From Pedobacter kyungheensis (GTDB lineage Bacteria; Bacteroidota; Bacteroidia; Sphingobacteriales; Sphingobacteriaceae), in assembly GCF_000812965.1 (NCBI RefSeq), contig NZ_JSYN01000035.1, positions 1 through 64,000 of the forward strand: a stretch of DNA of 64,000 bases, given 5' to 3'. How positions within the stretch are numbered: position 1 is the stretch's first letter; each line of letters starts with the position of its first letter. The notes below the pieces were generated by a model. The model was not told where the DNA came from, did not search any database, and saw only the letters and a program-made list of their open reading frames with translations. Shown here one piece after another: positions 26,035 through 34,736 of this stretch. A program made the position numbers and the translations under genes.

Positions 26035-27216
26035 CTATAAGTTAAAATATTTAATATACGTATCCAGATCCTTGTCGCCACGGCCAGATAGGCAAACCAC
26101 AACATTTTCGCCACCTTTAAATTCCATTTTTTCCAGGTAAGCCAATGCGTGTGCACTTTCTATCGCCGGGATAATGCCTTCCAGTTTGGTGCACAATAAT
26201 CCCGCTTCCAGACTTTCGTCATCAGTAATGGAAACATATTGGCCACGACCGGTTTTAAACAAATGCGCATGTTGCGGACCAATACCAGGGTAATCCAGTC
26301 CGGCAGAAACCGAATGTGGCTCTACCACCTGACCATCTTCTGTTTGCATTAAAATACTGCGGCTACCGTGTAAAACGCCTTCTTTACCCAGATAGGTTGT
26401 TGCAGCTGAGAATCCACTCGAAACGCCTTTACCTGCAGCTTCTACAGCGATGAGTTTCACATTTTCATCGTCCATGAAGTGATAAAACATCCCCATGGCA
26501 TTACTACCACCACCTACGCAAGCCAGAACGTAATCGGGTTGGTCGCTACCGGTTTGTTCCAGTAGTTGTTTTTTAGTTTCTTCTGAAATGATAGACTGAA
26601 AAATGGCTACCATATCAGGGTAAGGGTGCGGTCCCACTACCGAACCAATGATATAATGCGTATCAACCGGGTTGTTAATCCAGTCGCGCATGGCCTCATT
26701 AGTAGCGTCCTTTAAAGTTTTACTACCCGAACTTGCCGGTACAACCTTTGCACCCAGCATTTTCATACGGGCCACATTCGGTGCCTGACGCTCAATATCT
26801 ACCTCGCCCATGTAAATTACACACTCCAGGTTACGCAACGCACAAACCGTAGCCGTAGCCACACCATGCTGACCAGCGCCCGTTTCGGCAATGATCCGTT
26901 TTTTGCCCAGTTTCTCGGCCAATAAAATCTGTCCGATAGTATTGTTAATTTTATGTGCTCCGGTATGGTTCAAATCTTCTCTTTTCAGGAAAATATTGGC
27001 GCCATACTTTTCAGAATACCTTTTGGCCAGATACAATGGCGAAGGGCGGCCAACATAATCTTTTAACAGCTGATGAAACTCCTTTTGGAATTCAGGATCA
27101 GCAATAATCTTTAAATAATTCTGACGCAGTTCTTCTACATTCGGATAAAGCATCTCGGGGATGTACGCGCCTCCAAAATCTCCGTAATATCCTTTTTCGT
27201 TTACTTTGTATTTCAT
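26035..27216 (-). CDS. trpB: Tryptophan synthase beta subunit
   Basis: 393 aa, PLP enzyme joining indole and serine to make tryptophan. PLP lysine Lys89 lies in LNHTGAHKINN, the glycine-rich phosphate loop in CVGGGSNAMGMF, and the catalytic Glu in ETGAGQHGVATA. Normal length. The 149-bp gap from trpF contains a palindromic repeat (27262-27331), so a secondary promoter or processing there is possible. Confidence 0.98.
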   Translation of the reverse strand: MKYKVNEKGYYGDFGGAYIPEMLYPNVEELRQNYLKIIADPEFQKEFHQLLKDYVGRPSPLYLAKRYSEKYGANIFLKREDLNHTGAHKINNTIGQILLAEKLGKKRIIAETGAGQHGVATATVCALRNLECVIYMGEVDIERQAPNVARMKMLGAKVVPASSGSKTLKDATNEAMRDWINNPVDTHYIIGSVVGPHPYPDMVAIFQSIISEETKKQLLEQTGSDQPDYVLACVGGGSNAMGMFYHFMDDENVKLIAVEAAGKGVSSGFSAATTYLGKEGVLHGSRSILMQTEDGQVVEPHSVSAGLDYPGIGPQHAHLFKTGRGQYVSITDDESLEAGLLCTKLEGIIPAIESAHALAYLEKMEFKGGENVVVCLSGRGDKDLDTYIKYFNL

Positions 27217-27261
27217 ATGTTCTCAACTAGTTTGTCACATTGATGGCTTTTAAAGATAAGT

Positions 27262-27331
27262 CGTCATTCCCGCGCAGGCGGGAATCTTAAAGCGTATGCA
27301 TTACGATTCCCAATCAAGTTGGGAATGACGG
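27262..27331. repeat. Palindromic intergenic element, family CGTCATTCCCGC
   Basis: CGTCATTCCCGCGCAGGCGG at the left, GTTGGGAATGACGG at the right, with inner hairpins (CCCGCGCAGGCGGG and CCCAATCAAGTTGGG). It lies between trpF and trpB inside the operon. Similar sequence is at 16332-16356. Confidence 0.8.
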
Positions 27332-27365
27332 ATCAACTTATATTTTAATCGACTTCATGATGACA

Positions 27366-27998
27366 TTATTTTGTAGTCATTTCTTTTATAAATTCTTTAA
27401 TTTTTTCAGCATCCTTCAGGCCTGGTTCCGTTTCGAACCTGCTGTTAATATCTAATGCATATAAACGATCGTCGTTTATATTTTTAATAGCAGTGGTATG
27501 CTCCAAATCAATTCCACCGCTTAAAAAGTAAGGTTTAGTGTAAGTATATCGGTCTAAAACAGACCAATTGAAGGTTTCGCCCGATCCGCCATGTGCCTTC
27601 GTTTTGGTATCGAACAGAAAATAATCTGTTGTAGCTGAGTAAGCTTCCAAAGCCGAAAAATCAAAATCTTCATCTATCCCAAAAGCTTTAATCACTTCTA
27701 AATTAGGAAAGTCTGATTTTAGTCCGGCACAATATTCAGGCGTTTCGCTCCCATGCAACTGAACGGCCTTTAACTTTAAGGAGCTTATTTTCTCCTTTAC
27801 AGTTTCAATGTCTTCGTTCACAAATACGCCTACAGTTTTAATTTCCGCTGGAATGTATTTGATTAGTTCTGCCGAAACATCGCTGATTACTCTCGGAGAT
27901 TTTTCATAAAAGATAAAGCCCAGATAATCGGGTTGCAATCCGGCAATCGCAGCAATATTCGCGGCTAAACGCATGCCGCAAACCTTTAGTTTTAGCAT
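27366..27998 (-). CDS. trpF: Phosphoribosylanthranilate isomerase
   Basis: 210 aa TIM-barrel. The catalytic cysteine is in LKVCGMR at the start and the general-acid aspartate in FLFDTKTKAHGGSGETFNW, followed by phosphate-binding FLSGGID. Catalyses the Amadori rearrangement of phosphoribosyl anthranilate. It overlaps trpD by 7 bp. The usual trpC neighbour is not fused to it or adjacent. Confidence 0.96.
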   Translation of the reverse strand: MLKLKVCGMRLAANIAAIAGLQPDYLGFIFYEKSPRVISDVSAELIKYIPAEIKTVGVFVNEDIETVKEKISSLKLKAVQLHGSETPEYCAGLKSDFPNLEVIKAFGIDEDFDFSALEAYSATTDYFLFDTKTKAHGGSGETFNWSVLDRYTYTKPYFLSGGIDLEHTTAIKNINDDRLYALDINSRFETEPGLKDAEKIKEFIKEMTTK

Positions 27999-28981
27999 GC
28001 CAGTAATTGTTTAAAACTGTGTAACGCTTTTTTGCTCATCAGCGATTCTTCTGCTTCGTAATAGCAATCGGCAAATGACAGTTCTGGTTTTATCGTCCGG
28101 ATGGCCAATGCCGAATTGCAAAGTACCACGTTATTCTGTACATCTGTGGCCTCACCATTCAGTACATCCATAAATATTTTAGTCGATGATTCTACCGTAT
28201 CTCCTCCTTTAATTGCATTTACATCAACTTTTTCGAAGCCCATATCCTCGAGGGTTAAAATCTGCTCACCTTTGTTGCTAAAGGTTTTCACATCACAGGT
28301 AAGCGAAACTTCATCGTAGCCCTCCAATGCGTGCACAATAGTATAATTTTTATCGGTATCCTGATATAAATAAGCATACAGGCGGGCCAGCTCCAGGCTA
28401 AATACGCCTACCATCTGGTGTTTGGGCTGCCCCGGGTTAACCATTGGTCCCAGCATATTAAAAAAGGTTTTCACGCCAAGTTCTTTCCTTATTGGCGCTA
28501 CAATTTTCATGGCCGGATTAAAAAGTGGTGCATGTAAAAAGCAAATGCCTGCTGCATCTAAATTACGCTTTAAGGTAGCTTCATCATTAGTAAAGCTATA
28601 GCCCAGGTATTCCATCACGTTTGATGATCCACAGCCCGAAGAAACACCGTAGTTGCCATGTTTGGCTACATGATGACCTGCACCTGCCACCACAAACGAT
28701 GATAAAGTAGAAATATTGAAGGTGTCTTTGCCATCGCCACCAGTACCGCAAAGGTCAATCAGCTCGTAAGCAGAAAGGTCTACCTTTACGCACATATCCA
28801 GCATGGCATCTCTAAAGCCCTGCAACTCCTGCACCGTAATATTTCGCATGGCATAGGCCGTAATAAAAGCTGCAATTTGCGAGGAATTAAAAGCACCTTC
28901 CGAAATGGAAATTAAGATGTTTCTGGCCTCTTCCCTGCTAAAGCTTTTGTTCTCAAATAAATGGTTTAATATCTTTTTCAT
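27992..28981 (-). CDS. trpD: Anthranilate phosphoribosyltransferase
   Basis: 329 aa. Glycine-rich PRPP-binding segment LCGTGGDGKDTFNISTLSS and KHGNYGVSSGCGSSNVMEYLG are characteristic; the anthranilate-binding arginine follows in AAPIRKELGVKTFFN-like sequence (VAPIRKELGVKTFFNMLGP). First structural gene after a trp leader peptide and terminator. No glutamine amidotransferase (trpG) or anthranilate synthase (trpE) is encoded upstream. Confidence 0.97.
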   Translation of the reverse strand: MKKILNHLFENKSFSREEARNILISISEGAFNSSQIAAFITAYAMRNITVQELQGFRDAMLDMCVKVDLSAYELIDLCGTGGDGKDTFNISTLSSFVVAGAGHHVAKHGNYGVSSGCGSSNVMEYLGYSFTNDEATLKRNLDAAGICFLHAPLFNPAMKIVAPIRKELGVKTFFNMLGPMVNPGQPKHQMVGVFSLELARLYAYLYQDTDKNYTIVHALEGYDEVSLTCDVKTFSNKGEQILTLEDMGFEKVDVNAIKGGDTVESSTKIFMDVLNGEATDVQNNVVLCNSALAIRTIKPELSFADCYYEAEESLMSKKALHSFKQLLAC

Positions 28982-29083
28982 GTTTATTGCTCAATCCCAT
29001 GGTTCGTGTCCGCACGAACCATTTATTTAAACTCCGTTTCGTGAAGACACGAAACGTGGCGTTGTTAAAAAATATCACAAAAA

Positions 29084-29112
29084 AAGAGGATTGCTTTCCG
29101 GGCAATCCTCTT
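29084..29112 (-). terminator. trp attenuator terminator
   Basis: Read leftwards: AAGAGGATTGC, loop, GCAATCCTCTT, followed by a run of T. The stem is 11 bp. It lies between the leader peptide and trpD, about 100 bp before the trpD start, the position of an attenuator. Confidence 0.85.
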
Positions 29113-29144
29113 CGTTGTGTATAAAATATTTTAAAATATATAAC

Positions 29145-29156
29145 AATAGAAATGCC
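29145..29156 (-). promoter_or_regulatory. Candidate antiterminator strand of the trp leader
   Basis: GGCATTTCTATT, starting at the last base of the leader stop, can pair with AAGAGGATTGCC, the 5' strand of the terminator, at 10 of 12 positions (one G-U). Formation of this pair would prevent the terminator. This is a paper pairing only. Confidence 0.6.
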
Positions 29157-29209
29157 TAACGAATTTCGTTATGCCACCACCAATTGTTATTTAAGTTTTT
29201 AATTATCAT
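29156..29209 (-). CDS. trpL: trp leader peptide, 17 aa, with three consecutive Trp codons
   Basis: Encodes MIIKNLNNNWWWHNEIR and stops with TAG. Three successive TGG codons (29174-29182) are hard to get by chance and are diagnostic of ribosome-mediated attenuation of a trp operon. Followed by a possible antiterminator and a terminator, then trpD. A promoter-like TTG-20-AATATTTG ends about 12 bp upstream. Ribosome stalling at the Trp codons under tryptophan shortage would favour the antiterminator. The role is inferred from this order of elements. Confidence 0.85.
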   Translation of the reverse strand: MIIKNLNNNWWWHNEIR

Positions 29210-29211
29210 GT

Positions 29212-29241
29212 TTGTATAAAGCAAATATTGATATACTTTTT
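29212..29241 (+). promoter_or_regulatory. Promoter of the channel gene
   Basis: TTG at 29212, 19-bp spacer, TACTTTTT at 29234-29241, one base short of the Bacteroidota TTG-19-TAnnTTTG consensus. It points to the gene at 29270 and overlaps the divergent trp promoter. Confidence 0.5.
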
Positions 29242-29252
29242 TAATATTCCAA
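29222..29252 (-). promoter_or_regulatory. Promoter of the trp leader
   Basis: Leftward TTG (29250-29252), 20-bp spacer, AATATTTG (29222-29229), near TAnnTTTG. It would start transcription just before the leader ATG at 29209. Confidence 0.5.
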
Positions 29253-29269
29253 AATCTTTCTGAAAATAT

Positions 29270-30211
29270 ATGGCCTTTTTTAAAAGAAAAGTACAGTTTA
29301 ACGATGATTTCGGTTTCGGATCCAATCCTGTAGCCAAAAATCAGCGCATGCTTAACCCCGATGGCTCAGCCAATATAGAGCGTACCGGCCTGCCCTGGTT
29401 TAAATTCGATGATACTTACACACGCCTGGTTACCATGAGCTGGCCCCGTTTCTTTCTGGTTATTCTGGTGGCCTACCTCCTGGTCAACACTTTATTTGCC
29501 ATACTTTATAACCTCATCGGGATCGAAAATTTAGTTGGCGCAAATGGCATTACGCTGCGCGATCAGTTTTTTGATGCCTTTTTCTTTTCGGCCCAAACCA
29601 TCTCTACCGTAGGTTACGGACACATTTCGCCGCAAGGCTTTATTACCAGTGTGCTGGCTGCTTTCGAGAGTATGCTTGGTCTGCTGGCCTTTGCCCTCGC
29701 CACAGGTTTATTGTATGGCCGTTTTAGCCGCCCTACTTCAAAAGTTAGTTTCAGCAAAAAAATGGTGATAGCCCCTTACGAAGGTGGCCATGGCCTAATG
29801 TGCCGGTTGGTTAATTTACGCCGCAACCAGCTCATTGAAGTGGAAGTACAAATGGTGATGTCGTACAATGAAATTGTTGATGATAAACAGGTAAGACGTT
29901 TTTATCCGCTGCATCTGGAGCGTGATAAAATCAGTATCCTCTCTTTAAACTGGACATTGGTGCATCCTATTACGGAAGAGAGTCCTTTATTCGAAAAATC
30001 ATTGATCGAATTGCAACTGGCCGAAGTTGAGGTATTTGTGATGCTAAAAGCTTTTGATGATACTTTTGCCCAAACCATCCATACACGTACCAGTTACCAG
30101 GACGAAGAAATTGAAATGGATGCACGCTTTGAGAAAATGTATTATCATAACGAGGCCGGTAAAATGGTAATGGATTATAGTAAACTGGACGAGGTTACGC
30201 GAACGGTGTAA
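29270..30211 (+). CDS. Inward-rectifier-type potassium channel (KirBac family), 313 aa
   Basis: Two membrane helices flank a pore: FFLVILVAYLLVNTLFAILY (about 61-80) and LAAFESMLGLLAFALATGLL (about 135-155), with the K+ selectivity filter STVGYGHISPQG between. The cytoplasmic immunoglobulin-like Kir domain follows (RLVNLRRNQLIEVEVQMVMS and SILSLNWTLVHPI). It sits divergently to the trp leader with overlapping promoters. Family members are K+-selective and lipid- or pH-gated; physiology here is unknown. Confidence 0.93.
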   Translation: MAFFKRKVQFNDDFGFGSNPVAKNQRMLNPDGSANIERTGLPWFKFDDTYTRLVTMSWPRFFLVILVAYLLVNTLFAILYNLIGIENLVGANGITLRDQFFDAFFFSAQTISTVGYGHISPQGFITSVLAAFESMLGLLAFALATGLLYGRFSRPTSKVSFSKKMVIAPYEGGHGLMCRLVNLRRNQLIEVEVQMVMSYNEIVDDKQVRRFYPLHLERDKISILSLNWTLVHPITEESPLFEKSLIELQLAEVEVFVMLKAFDDTFAQTIHTRTSYQDEEIEMDARFEKMYYHNEAGKMVMDYSKLDEVTRTV

Positions 30212-30251
30212 ATGACAAACAAGTTTAAGCACCTAACTTCCTTTGCAATTA

Positions 30252-30333
30252 CGTCATTTCGAGCGGAGTGCAACGAAGTCGAGAAATCTAATTAAAGATC
30301 TCTCCATTTCGCTGCGCTTCAGTCGAGATGACG
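30252..30333. repeat. Palindromic intergenic element, family CGTCATYTCGA
   Basis: Arms CGTCATTTCGAGCGGAGTGC and GCGCTTCAGTCGAGATGACG. Located in the convergent gap between the channel and the esterase gene, where it could be a bidirectional terminator. Confidence 0.8.
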
Positions 30334-30351
30334 ATTTTCTTTTAAGGCCCA

Positions 30352-31203
30352 TTAATGATAGTTGAGATTTGTACTGGCACCTATAAAACTCAAAATATCC
30401 TCATATAACTGGTTTCCACCAAAAATCATCTGGCTAATCATTGGCACGTGGCTTTTGCCTTTAATTTCTTTCAACTCAACCGGAACGCCGTTGGCTTTTA
30501 GTGTTTCGTACAGTTTTGGCGTTTGCAGTTTTATGGCACCATAAGTTTTAGCGCCATAAAAAAGCAGGTGTGGATTTTTGATCTCGTTTACATATTCCAT
30601 CGGCGATGCGGTTTTCCAAACCTCAACCTGTTCTGTAAAGGTTCTAATGAAATCGAAATAAAAATGATCTTTTTCGGCAGTGGTTAAATATTCGTGCATG
30701 TCAAGTCCGAAAGGATCGTTTAGAATTACCCCTTTAATCGGATTCGGTATGCCTGCCTTTTTAAAATATTTAGGGTCGGCATTAATCAGTTCAGCCAGGT
30801 GCCCGCCTGCCGAATGGCCCATTACAAAAATCTTATCGGAACTTGCAGAATAATCAGCTATATGTGCTTTAACCCATTTGATCGCTAGGGCGCAATCATC
30901 TGCCATTTTTTGATACTGTACATTTGGTGCCAGAGGGTAATTGATAATAACCGTAACCACTCCTTTGCGTGCAAAATTACGGCCCAGCCACCAGTAGGTT
31001 TCTTTCTTTCCGCTACTCCAGGAGCCTCCATGAATAAAAACCAATACCGGCTTACTCTTGATGCTATCGTTTTTGTAAAAAATGTTCAGTGTATTGGCTT
31101 CATCGGTATTGCCTGCGTAATTTATATTTTTTACCTTTTTAACCTGAGCCGAAGCGAGTATAGTCTGGAACAAAAGCATTAATAAAACAAGGGATTTATA
31201 CAT
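30352..31203 (-). CDS. Exported alpha/beta hydrolase, esterase/lipase type, 283 aa
   Basis: Signal peptide MYKSLVLLMLLFQTILASAQ. Family features: oxyanion-hole segment VFIHGGSW, nucleophile elbow MGHSAGGHLAEL with Ser in G-H-S-A-G, and C-terminal catalytic His near KGKSHVPMIS. This matches the BD-FAE/Est lipase-type group of exported esterases. Substrate not readable; carbohydrate-ester cleavage is common in the group but is inference. Convergent with the channel gene across a palindromic repeat. Confidence 0.9.
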   Translation of the reverse strand: MYKSLVLLMLLFQTILASAQVKKVKNINYAGNTDEANTLNIFYKNDSIKSKPVLVFIHGGSWSSGKKETYWWLGRNFARKGVVTVIINYPLAPNVQYQKMADDCALAIKWVKAHIADYSASSDKIFVMGHSAGGHLAELINADPKYFKKAGIPNPIKGVILNDPFGLDMHEYLTTAEKDHFYFDFIRTFTEQVEVWKTASPMEYVNEIKNPHLLFYGAKTYGAIKLQTPKLYETLKANGVPVELKEIKGKSHVPMISQMIFGGNQLYEDILSFIGASTNLNYH

Positions 31204-31349
31204 AATCAGGATTTAGCATCGCTAGTGTAAATAAACGAAATTGTTGTAAGGGTGGATTTTTGGAATAGTATCAAGAAGGCCGTATTAAGTATCAAGACAA
31301 ATTAAATCACATTAAGCGCTCACCCTTAAACCCTACACCTTAAACCTTT

Positions 31350-32168
31350 TTACCCTTTAATCAGCGGATTCTTCTCTTTCGCAAACAAATCAAACACCTT
31401 TTTATCTACAAAAGCCGGGAAGAGTTTATTCATCCATACGGCCAGTTTCCCTTGCCTGGTCATTACCAAAGTGCGTTTACGCTGTTCAATACCATCGGCA
31501 ATAATGCTGGCTACCTCTTCCGATGACATCATTTTACCTTCGTCCATACTGGTTTCGCCATGGGCTGCGCCATCTTTTGATAAGGCCGTTACACGAATGT
31601 TCGAAGCCGTAAAGCCGGGGCAGGCTACCATTACATTTACACCTGTTTTAAGCAACTCTGTACGCAACGACTCCATAAAACCATTCATGGCAAACTTAGA
31701 AGCCGAATAACCTGTACGGCCCGGTAAGCCCCGGTAACCCGCAATTGATGATACGCCTACCACTGTTCCTTTGGTTTTTAAGATTTCGGGTAAGGCATAT
31801 TTGGTGCAATACACTGTTCCCCAGAAATTCACGTCCATCAGGTTTTTCAGCACGGATAAATCCAGATCGTTAAACAAAGCGCGCATCGATAAACCGGCAT
31901 TATTAACCAGAATATCAATTTTTTGAAAGGAAACGAGCGTTTGTTTAATAATCAATTCGCAATCGGCTTCTTTACTCACATCGGCTTGTACGGCAACCGC
32001 CCTGATGCCATATTTTTTTTCTAAATCGGCGGTAATTTCGCAAAGGGTAACGTATTGACGGGCTGCTAAAACCAAATTGGCACCGCGTTTGGCAAATTCT
32101 TCGGCACAGGCTTTTCCAATTCCGCTTGATGCGCCTGTAATGATGATTACTTTATCTTTTAAGTTCAT
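31350..32168 (-). CDS. Short-chain dehydrogenase/reductase, 272 aa
   Basis: Classical SDR: cofactor motif TGASSGIGKACAEEFAKRG, NNAG in ILVNNAGLSMRAL, catalytic Ser in VGVSSIAG and the Tyr-x-x-x-Lys in TGYSASKFAMNGF. C-terminal extension SLRTELLKTGVNVMVACPGF follows. SDR-type substrates cannot be inferred. 191 bp from recR with repeat-rich DNA between them, so not obviously an operon. Confidence 0.92.
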   Translation of the reverse strand: MNLKDKVIIITGASSGIGKACAEEFAKRGANLVLAARQYVTLCEITADLEKKYGIRAVAVQADVSKEADCELIIKQTLVSFQKIDILVNNAGLSMRALFNDLDLSVLKNLMDVNFWGTVYCTKYALPEILKTKGTVVGVSSIAGYRGLPGRTGYSASKFAMNGFMESLRTELLKTGVNVMVACPGFTASNIRVTALSKDGAAHGETSMDEGKMMSSEEVASIIADGIEQRKRTLVMTRQGKLAVWMNKLFPAFVDKKVFDLFAKEKNPLIKG

Positions 32169-32181
32169 TTATGTTGTTGGT

Positions 32182-32356
32182 GAGTATCAAGTAGTAAGTA
32201 GTGAGTATCGGGTACAAGTATAGAGTAGCAAGTATGGGGTATCGAGTATCAAGTACGGAGTAGCAAGTATTGAGTAGTTCGCATTTAAACAAGTCTAGCT
32301 ACCTGATACTTACTACAAGTCTAGCTACTTGATACTTGCTACTTAATACTTGTTAC
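32182..32356. repeat. Low-complexity inverted array of GTATCAAGTA-like words
   Basis: The left half repeats words such as AGTATCAAGTAGTAAGTAG, the right half repeats their complement (CTACTTGATACTTGCTACTT), so the stretch can fold into a long imperfect hairpin. It lies between recR and the SDR gene. Confidence 0.75.
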
Positions 32357-32360
32357 TAGT

Positions 32361-32978
32361 TTATTTCATCATCGCAGTTTCGTAAGGTACACGGGTAACA
32401 ATCGAACGGCCCAGGGTAATTTCATCGGCATATTCGAGTTCGCCACCAAAAGCAATTCCGCGCGCAATAGTGGTAACCGGCACATTAAATTCTTTCAGTC
32501 TTTTGTAGAGGTAAAATAAAGTGGTATCGCCCTCCATATTGGGACTTAATGCTAAAATAATTTCTTTAATACCTCCGGCAGCTACACGGTTAACCAAACC
32601 ATCGATAAATAAATCAGAAGGCCCTATCCCATCCATCGGCGAAATTAAGCCGCCTAAAACATGGTAAACGCCAAAATATTGTCCGGTATTTTCGATGGCC
32701 ATTACATCACGCGTATCTTCTACAACACAAATGGTTTCTTTGTCGCGTTTGTGCGAGGTACAGATTTCGCACACCGCATAATCAGAAATATTATGGCAGG
32801 TTGTACAGTGTTTAATCTGTTGTTTAAGTTTAATAAATGTATTGCCAAACTGGTTTACCTCCTCCTGTTCTTTGCTTAAAAGATGTAATACCAGGCGTAA
32901 AGCGGTTTTTTGTCCTACACCAGGCAGTTTCGAAAATTCGTTTACTGCATCCTCGAGTAGTTTGGATGAAAAATTCAT
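32361..32978 (-). CDS. recR: Recombination mediator RecR
   Basis: 205 aa, normal length. N-terminal helix-hairpin-helix (LEDAVNEFSKLPGVGQKTALRL), four-cysteine zinc finger CTTCHNISDYAVCEIC, and Toprim domain VCVVEDTRDVMAIE and PNMEGDTTLFYLYKRL. RecR works with RecO/RecF to load RecA on gapped DNA. Single gene here. Confidence 0.97.
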   Translation of the reverse strand: MNFSSKLLEDAVNEFSKLPGVGQKTALRLVLHLLSKEQEEVNQFGNTFIKLKQQIKHCTTCHNISDYAVCEICTSHKRDKETICVVEDTRDVMAIENTGQYFGVYHVLGGLISPMDGIGPSDLFIDGLVNRVAAGGIKEIILALSPNMEGDTTLFYLYKRLKEFNVPVTTIARGIAFGGELEYADEITLGRSIVTRVPYETAMMK

Positions 32979-33160
32979 AGTACAAAAATAGGGAAAAGGT
33001 TTATTAGTTCAATAGTCATTAATGAGAGGTTTAATCGGTTAATTGTTGAAATCGGTTAACTGACAATTGCAAATTGATACTCGTTCAATCGTTCATTGCT
33101 CATTAGTTCATTAGGCTATTTGACTTCCAGCTCCGGACTCCTGACTTCCGACTTGATGTA

Positions 33161-33191
33161 TTGCTTCATTTAATAGTTTTCTTTACATTTA
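33161..33191 (+). promoter_or_regulatory. Promoter of the symporter gene
   Basis: TTG at 33161, 20-bp spacer and TACATTTA at 33184-33191, close to TAnnTTTG, 19 bp before the symporter ATG. The upstream gap (33028-33085) carries GGTTAATTGTTGAAATCGGT-type repeats also found at 35466. Confidence 0.45.
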
Positions 33192-33209
33192 TCAGCTTAA
33201 AACAAAACT

Positions 33210-34718
33210 ATGTCACCAACCATCCTATTGTGCTTTCTAATTGGCTACTTCCTGCTACTGATTATTATTTCCTTTGTAACCTCACAAAAATCGTCAGACA
33301 ATAATACTTTCTTCGTTGCCAACAGAAACTCTAAATGGTACCTGGTAGCCTTTGGAATGATTGGAACGGCACTTTCGGGGGTAACTTTTATCTCGGTACC
33401 CGGAGAGGTTGGTGCACCCAGCGGAAACCAGTTTCAGTATTTTCAGTTTGTATTGGGTAATGCAGTTGGCTTTATCATTATTGCCACGGTTTTACTACCG
33501 CTGTACTACCGGATGAATTTAACTTCCATTTACAGTTACATTGAAAAGCGATTGGGCCACTACAGTTATAAAACTGCTGCCTCGATATTTTTATTAAGCA
33601 GAACACTTGGATCGGCCACACGCTTGTACCTGGTTGTGATTGTTTTACAGCGCTTTATATTCGACAATTATGGCATTCCGTTTTGGTTAACGGTTTTAAT
33701 TTCTTTAGCCTTAATCTGGTCGTACACTTTTAAAGGCGGCTTAAAAACCATTATTATTACCGATACCCTGCAAACGTTTTTCCTGGTTTTATCGGTTTTC
33801 TTAACCATTTATTTTATTTGCAACAGTCTGGATTTCAGTATCCCACAGGCATTTGAAACCGTAAAAAACAGCAGCTATTCTAAAATATTCTTCTTGGATG
33901 ATTTCCTCACCAACAAGTTCTATTTCAGTAAACAATTTATTGGTGGTATTTTTGTAACCATTGCCATGACAGGCCTCGATCAGGATCTGATGCAGAAAAA
34001 CCTGAGTATGAGTACCATTAAAGAAGCACAGAAAAACATGTTCACCTTTACCGGTGTATTTGTCATCTTGAATGTTTTCTTTTTAAGTGTAGGTGCATTA
34101 TTATATATCTATGCCAGCAAAAACGGCATCGATATTCCTTTAGATCACATTACCGGTAAACCACGTACCGATTTATTGTTCCCCGAAATTGCCTTGAATA
34201 ACCTCGGCTCCGTTCCGGCCATTATTTTTATGTTGGGCTTAACAGCAGCTACTTTTGCCACAACCGATTCGGCCTTAACTGCATTGACCACTTCTTTCTG
34301 TGTCGACTTTTTAGGCATGGATAAAGCCAAAAATATCGATGAAAAAAGTGCCGTTAAAAAGCGTCACACGGTACACATAGCCTTTTCAGTACTCATGTTT
34401 CTGGTGATTATTGTGATTAATGCACTAAACAGTTCATCAGTAGTGAGTTTAATTTTTACCATTGCCTCTTATACCTATGGCCCGCTTTTAGGCTTGTACA
34501 GTTTTGGATTGTTTGTAAAAAAACGCGGCCTTCACGATAAATTAGTACCGATAGTTTGCATATTATCGCCTTTTTTATGTTACTTGCTTGCAAGCAATTC
34601 GGCCGCATTATTGGGCGGATATGTTTTTAGTGTTGAACTGATTTTAATTAATGGTTTAATCACATTTATAGGTTTGTTGTTCATCAGCAAAAAGACTGAT
34701 GCCCAAACCAGATTTTAA
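33210..34718 (+). CDS. Sodium:solute symporter (SSS family), 502 aa
   Basis: About 13 membrane helices across the whole length. The Na+-binding loop and helix 1 region reads FGMIGTALSGVTFISVPGEVG, and the SSS pattern near helices 8-9 is present (LTAATFATTDSALTALTTSF). Cargo is not readable; close relatives take up sugars, amino acids or sialic-acid-type substrates. The LOG gene begins 18 bp downstream and may share the transcript. Confidence 0.92.
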   Translation: MSPTILLCFLIGYFLLLIIISFVTSQKSSDNNTFFVANRNSKWYLVAFGMIGTALSGVTFISVPGEVGAPSGNQFQYFQFVLGNAVGFIIIATVLLPLYYRMNLTSIYSYIEKRLGHYSYKTAASIFLLSRTLGSATRLYLVVIVLQRFIFDNYGIPFWLTVLISLALIWSYTFKGGLKTIIITDTLQTFFLVLSVFLTIYFICNSLDFSIPQAFETVKNSSYSKIFFLDDFLTNKFYFSKQFIGGIFVTIAMTGLDQDLMQKNLSMSTIKEAQKNMFTFTGVFVILNVFFLSVGALLYIYASKNGIDIPLDHITGKPRTDLLFPEIALNNLGSVPAIIFMLGLTAATFATTDSALTALTTSFCVDFLGMDKAKNIDEKSAVKKRHTVHIAFSVLMFLVIIVINALNSSSVVSLIFTIASYTYGPLLGLYSFGLFVKKRGLHDKLVPIVCILSPFLCYLLASNSAALLGGYVFSVELILINGLITFIGLLFISKKTDAQTRF

Positions 34719-34736
34719 TATTTAGCATTACAGTAT

